This document shows, piece by piece, positions 6,120-11,124 of a DNA stretch of 11,124 nucleotides. Source of the stretch: an uncultured Bacteroidales bacterium (GTDB lineage: Bacteria; Bacteroidota; Bacteroidia; Bacteroidales; Paludibacteraceae). The notes under the pieces were generated by a model. The model was given only the letters and a program-made list of their open reading frames with translations, was not told where the DNA came from and searched no databases. Every line of letters starts with the position of its first letter. Within the stretch, counting starts at the first letter, position 1. Where the stretch lies: contig USNU01000023.1 of NCBI GenBank assembly GCA_900556095.1, positions 1 through 11,124 of the forward strand, read 5' to 3'. Position numbers and translations under genes: made by a program.

Positions 6120-6166
6120 ACATTAAACTATGTACAAACTCAAAAAAGATACGGTCTTCCATGTAG
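6050..6166 (+). other. Candidate 38-codon upstream ORF overlapping the pseudouridine synthase start
   Basis: ATG at 6050 is preceded by AGAGGAGAA, a good but tightly spaced Shine-Dalgarno. It opens a 38-codon frame ending at TAG 6164-6166. The product is basic and Arg/Ser-rich (MTATKTRITSFYV...). It overlaps the first 37 nt of the downstream gene in another frame and runs through the hairpins of the spacer. It could be a regulatory upstream ORF or a chance frame; there is no similarity I can name. Confidence 0.25.
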
Positions 6167-7053
6167 AGCAGGACCAACAATTGTTGGATTTTCTGCTCGC
6201 AAAGATGGGGGGAATGACCAAAACCAGTATCAAGCAATTGCTTGGACAACGCCGTGTGTCAGTCAATGGCTCTATCCAAACGCGACACGATACACCGCTT
6301 CATAAGGGCGACAAAGTCGTGATGGTCAGCGGACGTGGAAATATCGAACTCACCCACCCGAAATTGAGTATCGTCTATGAGGACGATTCGCTCATCGTGG
6401 TGGAGAAAAAGCAGGGGCTGCTCACGGTGCCTACCTATCCGGGGTCTGCCGAAACAACCGCGTTCTCCATTCTGAAAAACTATGTTCACCGCCGTAGTCA
6501 GCATGCGGGAGTTTATGTCGTTCATCGGCTCGACCGGGAGACAAGCGGACTTTTGGTGTTCGCCAAATCGCCTGAATTGCAGCAGTATATGCGTACATAC
6601 TGGAGACAACTTGTAACCAAACGTACCTACGTGGCGGTGGCGGAGGGGCTCTTTGACAAGACTCAAGACAAGATTACCACATGGCTCACTGAGGATAAAC
6701 GCAATGCGGTGGTGTATTCTTCGCCGGTGGACGATGGCGGACAGATAGCCGTTACCAACTACAAAGTAGTAAAAACCATTTCGCCCGACAGCGAAGATAC
6801 CGCCCAATTGCCCCTCTCCCTCTTGGAACTCAATCTCGAGACTGGGCGCACCAACCAGATACGTGTACATCTGGCGTCGATAGGCCACCCTGTCTTGGGC
6901 GATCGCAAGTACGGACATGGTAATGAATTCTCCCCCGCAGACCGTCTTTGTCTCCATGCGCGTATCTTGGAGTTTATCCATCCCGTGACTGAAAAAACTG
7001 TCCATTTCGAAACCCCCGTCCCACGAGATTTTACCCGTTTGTTTGCCAAATAA
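6130..7053 (+). CDS. RluA-family RNA pseudouridine synthase with S4 domain
   Basis: 307 residues. Residues about 11-70 form an S4 RNA-binding domain (TKTSIKQLLGQRRVSVNG, then HKGDKV). The catalytic domain starts at SIVYEDDSLIVVEKKQGLL and holds the hallmark HRLDRETSGLLVFAK at 132-146, with the catalytic Asp at 135. Later landmarks are the family's TGRTNQIRVHLASIGHPVLGD segment, then KYG, and a LCLHA..L.F.HP end. The family converts uridine to pseudouridine in rRNA or tRNA. The S4 domain favours an RluC/RluD-like role on 23S rRNA, but the exact target is not decidable. The ATG at 6130 is chosen because the S4 domain is complete from there; a structured spacer and a small upstream frame precede it. 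Ends at a shared bidirectional terminator. Confidence 0.92.
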   Translation: MYKLKKDTVFHVEQDQQLLDFLLAKMGGMTKTSIKQLLGQRRVSVNGSIQTRHDTPLHKGDKVVMVSGRGNIELTHPKLSIVYEDDSLIVVEKKQGLLTVPTYPGSAETTAFSILKNYVHRRSQHAGVYVVHRLDRETSGLLVFAKSPELQQYMRTYWRQLVTKRTYVAVAEGLFDKTQDKITTWLTEDKRNAVVYSSPVDDGGQIAVTNYKVVKTISPDSEDTAQLPLSLLELNLETGRTNQIRVHLASIGHPVLGDRKYGHGNEFSPADRLCLHARILEFIHPVTEKTVHFETPVPRDFTRLFAK

Positions 7054-7072
7054 GATACATTCCCGACAAAAA

Positions 7073-7107
7073 ACACACGCTTTGCAGAAGATAGCAAAAG
7101 CGTGTGT
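7073..7107. terminator. Bidirectional terminator between the pseudouridine synthase and queE
   Basis: A perfect 11-bp stem, ACACACGCTTT (7073-7083) with AAAGCGTGTGT (7097-7107), is followed on the + strand by GTTTCTTTTT. On the - strand it is followed by a T-run (the As at 7068-7072). It therefore stops both convergent transcripts: the + strand synthase ending at 7053 and the - strand que operon ending at 7127. Confidence 0.9.
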
Positions 7108-7126
7108 GTTTCTTTTTACCGGATAC

Positions 7127-7693
7127 TTATCGTATATCTATATATTTATGTGTTTGTAGGGAAAGGTGCCAATGGGGATGGCGGAGAATGTAGTCTATGA
7201 CATCTGCAGTGTTTTGGCAGGAACAGGGTTGTAGATAAAGATGTGTGGAGGGAATGTGCTCTGCCCATTGCTCCACATCCTGATGTTGATAAACGATTTT
7301 TAGTTCGTCTGCAAACGCAATGACCACACGACTCCCTTCTTTGGGCGAGCAGGTTATCCAATCTATACCCGACGCAATAGGGTGCGTACCGTTGGTTTCC
7401 ATACATATACGTTTGCCCGTGGAGTGCAGAGTGCTGAGGAGAAGTTCATCGGCTTGCAGCGAAGGCTCCCCACCCGTAAGGATAATCAGTACGTGCGAAT
7501 CGGCAGACAGGTGTTGCACGGCTGATGCTATCTCCTCTGCTGTCATCTCGCTGTACGTGCTGAAATCGGTATCGCAGAACGGACAACGCAAGTTGCAACC
7601 GCTAAAGCGCACAAACACAGCTGGATAGCCTGTGTGGTACCCCTCCCCTTGCAGACTATAGAATATTTCGTTTACCCGATACGTCTTACTCAT
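7127..7693 (-). CDS. queE: 7-carboxy-7-deazaguanine synthase QueE (radical SAM)
   Basis: 188 residues from ATG 7693. The frame is open to an ATG at 7711 (194 aa), but homologues start near the sequence K-x-YRVNEIFYSLQGEG, and 7693 gives an 8-nt overlap with queD (ATGAGTAA) that suits translational coupling. QueE is a radical SAM enzyme that contracts 6-carboxytetrahydropterin to 7-carboxy-7-deazaguanine, step three of queuosine synthesis. The radical-SAM cluster motif C33-x3-C37-x2-C40 (CNLRCPFC) is intact, preceded by the family's FYSLQGEGYHTG and FVRFSGC. ILTGGEPSLQ, ETNGT, ITCSPKEG and ADELKIVY are further QueE landmarks, including the SPK that lies near SAM/substrate. It is the last gene of the que operon, 20 nt before the terminator stem. 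Confidence 0.95.
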   Translation of the reverse strand: MSKTYRVNEIFYSLQGEGYHTGYPAVFVRFSGCNLRCPFCDTDFSTYSEMTAEEIASAVQHLSADSHVLIILTGGEPSLQADELLLSTLHSTGKRICMETNGTHPIASGIDWITCSPKEGSRVVIAFADELKIVYQHQDVEQWAEHIPSTHLYLQPCSCQNTADVIDYILRHPHWHLSLQTHKYIDIR

Positions 7694-8021
7694 CCTTTTC
7701 GTAAATGGCACAGTTGTTCTCCGACTCGTGCACGCTCACTTTGTAGCAATTCTCCACGTGGTCGCAAATCCAGCGCGCGATATTCTCCGCCGACGGATTC
7801 ACATCAAGCACTTCGTTGATGTATTTATGGTCGAAAGTGTCCTTTACCACGCGGTTGATGTGCGTGAAATCGGTTACCATACCGTCTTCATTCAGTTCGC
7901 GCGCTTTGCAATAGACTATTATTATCCAGTTATGACCGTGCAGGGCCTCGCATTTGCTCTCGTAACTGAGGTGGAGATTATGTGCAGCGGAAATCTCCAA
8001 ACGCTTTTCTACATAATACAT
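7686..8021 (-). CDS. queD: 6-carboxy-5,6,7,8-tetrahydropterin synthase QueD
   Basis: 111 residues from ATG 8021. The open frame extends to 8051, but those extra 10 codons lie in a palindromic repeat and homologues begin at M-x-x-V-E-K-R-x-E-I-SAAH. QueD converts dihydroneopterin triphosphate to 6-carboxytetrahydropterin, releasing acetaldehyde and triphosphate. It belongs to the PTPS/tunnelling fold. Zinc ligands are His14 (SAAHNL), His28 and His30 (HGHNW); the catalytic Cys is Cys24 in CEALHGH. FDHKYINE at 63-70 supplies the catalytic Asp/His, PSAENIA at 76-82 is the conserved turn and VHES at 97-100 the substrate-binding Glu. It overlaps queE by 8 nt; 116 nt holding an inverted repeat pair separate it from queC. 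Confidence 0.95.
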   Translation of the reverse strand: MYYVEKRLEISAAHNLHLSYESKCEALHGHNWIIIVYCKARELNEDGMVTDFTHINRVVKDTFDHKYINEVLDVNPSAENIARWICDHVENCYKVSVHESENNCAIYEKDE

Positions 8022-8032
8022 AAAATAACCTA

Positions 8033-8060
8033 ACCTCCCTAACCCCTCCAAAGGAGGGGT
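8033..8060 (-). repeat. 28-bp palindromic repeat, copy 1
   Basis: Read on the - strand this is ACCCCTCCTTTGGAGGGG followed by TTAGGGAGGT. The core CCCCTCC-TTT-GGAGGGG is self-complementary. It matches copy 2 (8111-8138) at 26 of 28 positions in the opposite orientation, and ends 11 nt before the queD start. I recall similar CCCCTCC/GGAGGGG spacer elements in other Bacteroidota genomes but cannot confirm it here. Confidence 0.8.
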
Positions 8061-8110
8061 TATCAGAGTTCTTCTAAATAAAGGTTCTATATAACATTAA
8101 CATCCGTCGA

Positions 8111-8138
8111 ACCCCTCCTTTGGAGGGGGTGGGGAGGT
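8111..8138 (+). repeat. 28-bp palindromic repeat, copy 2
   Basis: Read on the + strand: ACCCCTCCTTTGGAGGGG followed by GTGGGGAGGT. It faces copy 1 across a 50-bp AT-rich spacer. Its last base is also part of the queC stop codon, so the element abuts the gene exactly. In the que transcript each copy can form its own hairpin, or the two can pair over about 28 bp. Confidence 0.8.
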
Positions 8139-8788
8139 CATTCATATTCCGTGGTATCCTCTATGCCTGCCTCTTTGAGGGCTTCCTTACGCTCGGTGCA
8201 GGTACCGCATTTGCCGCAATGTTTCTCGCCCCCCTTGTAGCAACTCCATGTCTCCGCATAGTCTATCCCAAGGGCTTTGCCGCGGCGTGCAATGTCGGCT
8301 TTGGTGATACCCGTGTAGGGTGTGAATAGTTCTATTCCCTCATACGTCCCCGCTTTAATCGCCTGATTCATAGCGTCAACAAACGTCTGTCGGCAGTCGG
8401 GATAGATAGCATGGTCGCCCGAGTGGTTTGCCATCATAAGGCGTTTCAAACCGCGGCTCTCCGCCATACCTGCTGCAATAGCCAGCATAATCCCGTTGCG
8501 GAATGGTACAACCGTTGAACGCATATTCTCGTCGTCATAGTTGCCTTCTGGAATAGCGTCCGCTCCCTCCAAAAGCGAACTGTGGAAATAGTCGTGGATA
8601 AACTCTAACGGTATGATTATGTGAGGAATATCCAAACGATCGCAGTGCAAACGCGCAAAATACAATTCTTTCTCGTTATGATTGCTCCCGTAGTTGAAAC
8701 TCAGAGCCAAGGCTATCTCGTCCTTATACTCATAGAGCATCGTGGTTGAGTCCATTCCGCCCGACAAAATGATAATACTATCCTTCAT
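8138..8788 (-). CDS. queC: 7-cyano-7-deazaguanine (preQ0) synthase QueC
   Basis: 216 residues from ATG 8788. The frame remains open to 9007, but that extension is antisense-like sequence inside queF, while MKDSIIILSGGMDSTT is the normal QueC beginning. QueC uses ATP to convert 7-carboxy-7-deazaguanine and ammonia to preQ0. The ATP-pyrophosphatase P-loop SGGMDS is at 9-14, STVVPFRNG at 91-99 and ANHSGDHAIYPDCR at 120-133. The C-terminal zinc site is complete: Cys183, Cys191, Cys194 and Cys197 (WSCYKGGEKHCGKCGTC). It starts 35 nt after the queF stop, so the two are probably co-transcribed. A palindromic repeat touches its stop codon, and queD follows 116 nt later. Confidence 0.95.
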   Translation of the reverse strand: MKDSIIILSGGMDSTTMLYEYKDEIALALSFNYGSNHNEKELYFARLHCDRLDIPHIIIPLEFIHDYFHSSLLEGADAIPEGNYDDENMRSTVVPFRNGIMLAIAAGMAESRGLKRLMMANHSGDHAIYPDCRQTFVDAMNQAIKAGTYEGIELFTPYTGITKADIARRGKALGIDYAETWSCYKGGEKHCGKCGTCTERKEALKEAGIEDTTEYE

Positions 8789-8823
8789 TTTTGATGAATG
8801 ATTGATTGGGAAATAATTACTTT

Positions 8824-9297
8824 TTATTGAAGTACTTCCGCGAAGCGCGCGGAAAGACGTTGCTGCTTGAGGGCTTGGTGTGCCTCGTCGGCGTAGTTGG
8901 CAAATGGATATATGCTGATCCCACCTCGAGGAGTAAAGATACCCGTTACCTCGATATATTTCGGATCCATTAGTTTGACCAAATCGTTTAGGATGATATT
9001 CACACAATCCTCGTGAAAATCGCCGTGGTTCCTAAACGAGAACAAATAGAGTTTCAGCGACTTGCTCTCCACCATACGTTCACGCGGAATGTACGAGATG
9101 ACAATCGTGGCAAAATCGGGCTGCCCTGTCTTCGGACAAAGTGATGTAAATTCGGGGCAGTTAAACGTAACGAGGCACTCGTTCTCGGGGTGCTTGTTGA
9201 CAAATGTCTCCAGCATTTCCGGAGCATAGTCCGTAGGATACTTCGTCCGGTTCTCCCCCAACAGGCTCACCCCTGCTAATTCTTTTTCTGTACGCAT
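8824..9297 (-). CDS. queF: NADPH-dependent preQ0 reductase QueF (type I)
   Basis: 157 residues, the length of single-domain (type I, YkvM-like) QueF. It reduces the nitrile of preQ0 to the aminomethyl group of preQ1 with two NADPH, and has the tunnelling fold. [13 protein letters not shown] at 50-62 carries the catalytic Cys54, which forms the thioimide, and the proton-donor Asp61. The QueF signature ESKSLKLY is at 77-84 and [10 protein letters not shown] at 88-97 supplies substrate/catalytic residues. The C-terminal [18 protein letters not shown] stretch is charged and helical. First gene of the - strand que operon; its promoter and a leader of about 50 nt lie just upstream. The ATG at 9297 gives the complete domain. 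Confidence 0.95.
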   Translation of the reverse strand: MRTEKELAGVSLLGENRTKYPTDYAPEMLETFVNKHPENECLVTFNCPEFTSLCPKTGQPDFATIVISYIPRERMVESKSLKLYLFSFRNHGDFHEDCVNIILNDLVKLMDPKYIEVTGIFTPRGGISIYPFANYADEAHQALKQQRLSARFAEVLQ

Positions 9298-9320
9298 TGT
9301 TTTCAGTGTTTAAAGTAAGC

Positions 9321-9360
9321 GGCGAGGGAAAAACAATAGCCCCGCCTTTGCGCTGCAAAG
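9321..9360 (-). promoter_or_regulatory. Inverted repeats in the queF start/leader region (candidate operator and leader hairpin)
   Basis: CTTTGC-GCT-GCAAAG (9346-9360) is a perfect 6-bp inverted repeat that overlaps the TTTG of the -7 element and the expected start point. Just downstream, GGCG and GGG of the leader (9340-9346) can pair with CCC and CGCC (9321-9328), with one bulged base and a U-rich loop. The first suits a dimeric repressor site, the second a leader hairpin. It does not match the preQ1-I riboswitch pattern I know. Confidence 0.35.
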
Positions 9361-9386
9361 TTACTGCTTTTTGGCGATATATGCAA
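9356..9386 (-). promoter_or_regulatory. Promoter of the queFCDE operon
   Basis: On the - strand TTG (9386-9384) and TAACTTTG (9363-9356) are 20 nt apart, an exact Bacteroidota -33/-7 fit. The expected start is about 9349-9351, some 50 nt before the queF ATG. I saw no further TAnnTTTG promoter inside the operon, including the queC-queD gap. Confidence 0.85.
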
Positions 9387-9430
9387 ATACCATCTCCTAC
9401 CGTGAATGGAATCTACGGACATTTATAGTA

Positions 9431-9457
9431 AAATGGCACGCATTTTGCGTGCCGTTT
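9431..9457 (-). terminator. Terminator of the DUF2238-like membrane protein gene
   Basis: GGCACGC (9435-9441) pairs with GCGTGCC (9447-9453) around a 5-nt loop, and the stem extends by A-T and G-T pairs to 9431/9457. On the - strand the core stem is followed by ATTTTACTATAAAT. It begins 2 nt after the stop at 9459 and isolates this gene from the queF promoter. Confidence 0.75.
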
Positions 9458-9458
9458 A

Positions 9459-10235
9459 TCAGGTGGTCTTTGGTGTAGTGTCATCGCGAGTCGGGGTCGC
9501 TTTGCCGGACGACTCTATCTCGTCCACAATCGACGGCGAATCCAATAGCGAGTTGCCGCTGTGTTTTTCCATAAAAGCATTGTGGCGGAATAGAACATAG
9601 AGAGCCACTATCAGCCCCCCGATAAAATCAAGCGTCAGATCCGTCATCGTATCCCGTAGCGCCTCATGACCCACTAGGGGAATGTCTTGGTCGGTATAGA
9701 TCGAACCGGAGGTAGTCTCCATAAACTGCTGAGTATTAGTGCCGAAGAGATCATCGTAGGTGTATTCGCATATCTCCCAAATAGCACCGCATGCAAGCGA
9801 AAACATTAGCAGGAAGAGGGCAAGGAAATACTTGTTGCTGAATACCACTTGGTCGGAATCGGATAGCAGGATATGCACTATCCAAAGCCCGATAAAGGAG
9901 AGAACTGCCCCCGAGAACAGGTGCAAAAGAGAGTCCCACCACGGATAGCGACCATAGAAGTTCAACCCATCGCCCAACACCATGGCTGTGAACGCAAAAG
10001 CCGCTATCACCACCGTCAGCACCAATGGTACATTCAGCAGAAAACGCTTGCGCAAAATGATTGGCACTGTCAGAATAAGCAACATCGCCACATACTGCGA
10101 GCCGCAGAACATCACTGCTTTTAGCGTCACATCGGGCTGAAAAAGCAGATAAACCACGTTGGCTATGCCCAACACCACTGTCAGGACAAAAAGCACGATA
10201 TAAAACCGTTTCAAACGTTGATGAGAAGATAACAT
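9459..10235 (-). CDS. Multipass inner-membrane protein, DUF2238/YjdF-like
   Basis: 258 residues with about six membrane helices (roughly 11-32, 40-60, 68-88, 103-124, 136-153, 202-217) and a polar, Ser/Thr-rich C-terminal tail from about 222. Conserved-looking polar residues lie inside or next to helices: WWDSLLHLFSG at 99-109, AIWEICEYTYDD at 151-162 and DTMTDLTLDFIGG at 195-207. This D...H / WE..E...D / DT..DL..D..GG pattern is what I associate with the DUF2238 (YjdF) family of inner-membrane proteins, and buried Asp/Glu/His suggest a metal site or an enzymatic role. No function is established to my knowledge, and VanZ-like proteins are an alternative relation. The ATG has a poor context; TAGTTTTTG on the - strand (10273-10265) is one base too long for the -7 consensus. 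Own terminator, so probably monocistronic. It is divergent from the glycosyltransferase. Confidence 0.7.
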   Translation of the reverse strand: MLSSHQRLKRFYIVLFVLTVVLGIANVVYLLFQPDVTLKAVMFCGSQYVAMLLILTVPIILRKRFLLNVPLVLTVVIAAFAFTAMVLGDGLNFYGRYPWWDSLLHLFSGAVLSFIGLWIVHILLSDSDQVVFSNKYFLALFLLMFSLACGAIWEICEYTYDDLFGTNTQQFMETTSGSIYTDQDIPLVGHEALRDTMTDLTLDFIGGLIVALYVLFRHNAFMEKHSGNSLLDSPSIVDEIESSGKATPTRDDTTPKTT

Positions 10236-10313
10236 ATATGGAGCATTTTTATATCTCTTGCCTGCAAAAACTATACCGTAGTATATATAAGTAAAACCAT
10301 AACATTTTGATAT

Positions 10314-11124
10314 ATGAAGATTCTACTTGTCATCGACCAGTTCGATGCCGCCAACAATGGCACCACTATCTCCGCTAAACGCTTTGCTACACACCTCCGG
10401 GAGCATGGTAATGAAGTTCGCGTCGTTTCCACGGGAGCACCCTCCGAGGATAAGTATGTGGTGGCGGAATGGAAGTCCCCCATCGGCGAAAAACTCATCA
10501 AAAGCCAGGGAATGGCTTTCGGAAAACCGGAAATAGATGTTTTGGAAAATGCCATCTCGTGGGCGGAGGTGGTGCATTTTATGATGCCCTTCACCCTTTC
10601 AATCGAGGGACTCAAAGTCTGCCAGAAACTGGGTGTTCCGCATACCGCCGCTTTCCATGTACAGCCCGAGAACATCACTTCGAGTATCGGACTCAAGGAT
10701 GCCACGTTAGTCAATAAGGCACTCTATCACACATTCCGCGATGTCTTTTACAACTACTTCAAGCATATCCACTGCCCCAGTCATTTCATCGCTAATCAAC
10801 TGAAAATCAATGGATATACCGCCAAACTGCATGTCATAAGCAATGGCGTTGAACCCGATTTCAAATACCGCCGCGATGCAGAAAAATCCCCTGCGCTCGC
10901 AGGCAAAATCGTGATTATGATGATCGGCCGCCTCTCCGTCGAGAAACGTCAGGATGTCATCATCGACGCCGTCAAGAAGAGCAAGTATGCCGACAGAATT
11001 CAACTGATTTTTGCCGGACAAGGACCACTCCTTGCCGATTTGGAAAAACAGGGTGCTGACCTGAAGAACCCACCAATCTTCCGCTTTTTCACCAAGCAGG
11101 AACTGATGGACATCATCGAATTGT
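10314..11124 (+). CDS. Glycosyltransferase family 4 (GT-B fold), N-terminal part; runs off the window
   Basis: ATG 10314 opens a frame that is uninterrupted to the window edge (270 codons plus one base). The N-terminus MKILLVIDQFDAANNGTT is the GT-B opening, with a Gly-rich loop that replaces the usual GGxxxH loop, followed by ISAKRFATHLREHGNEVRVV. AFHVQPEN at about 114-121 and SHFIANQLKINGY with HVISNGVEPDF close the first Rossmann domain. IVIMMIGRLSVEKRQDVIIDAV starts the nucleotide-sugar domain, and IFAGQGPLLADLE follows. This is the GT4 layout of retaining glycosyltransferases such as those acting on glycolipids or surface polysaccharide. The E-x7-E motif lies beyond the edge. Donor and acceptor cannot be told. 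It is divergent from the DUF2238-like gene with a 78-bp AT-rich gap, in which TAACATTTTG (10300-10309) is only a weak -7-like match. Confidence 0.85.
   Translation, partial: MKILLVIDQFDAANNGTTISAKRFATHLREHGNEVRVVSTGAPSEDKYVVAEWKSPIGEKLIKSQGMAFGKPEIDVLENAISWAEVVHFMMPFTLSIEGLKVCQKLGVPHTAAFHVQPENITSSIGLKDATLVNKALYHTFRDVFYNYFKHIHCPSHFIANQLKINGYTAKLHVISNGVEPDFKYRRDAEKSPALAGKIVIMMIGRLSVEKRQDVIIDAVKKSKYADRIQLIFAGQGPLLADLEKQGADLKNPPIFRFFTKQELMDIIEL

Noticed and set aside
6259..7005. 248-codon - strand frame inside the pseudouridine synthase gene, and similar long antisense frames in the acyl-CoA ligase and coaX
   Set aside because: They mirror strongly supported genes on the other strand, have no recognisable motifs, and read as low-complexity Cys/His-rich peptides typical of antisense frames.
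8022..8051. Ten-residue N-terminal extension of QueD
   Set aside because: It is encoded largely by the palindromic repeat; family similarity starts at the Met at 8021.
8033..8138. Intact MITE with target-site duplication
   Set aside because: The terminal inverted repeats are present but the bases just outside (CCTA on the left, CATT on the right) do not form a duplication, so insertion cannot be shown.
8822..9007. Upstream extension of QueC to 289 aa (start 9007)
   Set aside because: The extra 73 codons lie almost entirely inside queF in another frame and show no QueC features; the protein from 8788 has the normal beginning and the complete fold.
9298..9350. preQ1 riboswitch in the queF leader
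   Set aside because: The leader hairpin has a U-rich loop and no downstream A-rich tail that could form the preQ1-I pseudoknot. No type II or III pattern was recognised either.

Overview
This window looks like chromosomal DNA from a Bacteroidota species, most likely order Bacteroidales. Three lines of evidence agree. (1) Three promoters fit the Bacteroidota form TTG-N20-TAnnTTTG. (2) Most genes lack a Shine-Dalgarno sequence. (3) The gene families fit: zinc-independent L31, type III pantothenate kinase, and a small one-helix membrane protein family I associate with this phylum. The spacers also hold AT-rich or CTCAAC-type short repeats and CCCCTCC/GGAGGGG palindromes, which I recall as common in these genomes but could not verify.

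Layout of the + strand, left part. The window opens with the C-terminal end of a NucA/EndoG-type non-specific nuclease. A one-helix membrane protein follows behind its own promoter. Next come a long-chain acyl-CoA ligase and coaX (type III pantothenate kinase), probably co-transcribed, which links CoA synthesis with CoA use. A strong promoter and a foldable leader then drive rpsF-rpsR-rplI-rpmE2 (S6, S18, L9, L31B), closed by a UUCG hairpin terminator. A PnuC-type vitamin/nucleoside transporter and an RluA-family pseudouridine synthase follow. Between those two is a 167-bp spacer with several hairpins and a candidate 38-codon upstream ORF. A bidirectional terminator ends this half.

Layout of the - strand, right part. 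Read leftward, queF-queC-queD-queE carry all the dedicated enzymes from dihydroneopterin triphosphate to preQ1: QueD, QueE, QueC, QueF. GTP cyclohydrolase I and the tRNA-inserting enzymes are not in the window. The set has a consensus promoter in front of queF, with a palindrome over the -7/start region. queD and queE overlap by 8 nt. Between queC and queD lies a pair of 28-bp palindromic repeats in opposite orientation. Upstream of queF, also on the - strand, is a DUF2238/YjdF-like multipass membrane protein with its own terminator. Divergent from it, a GT4-type glycosyltransferase runs off the right edge.

I see no CRISPR array, insertion sequence, defence island, rRNA or tRNA gene. The genes are mostly core housekeeping. 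The items most worth a second look are the non-coding ones: the inverted repeat pair in the que operon, the structured spacer before the pseudouridine synthase, the rpsF leader, and an isolated strong Shine-Dalgarno in front of rpsR.
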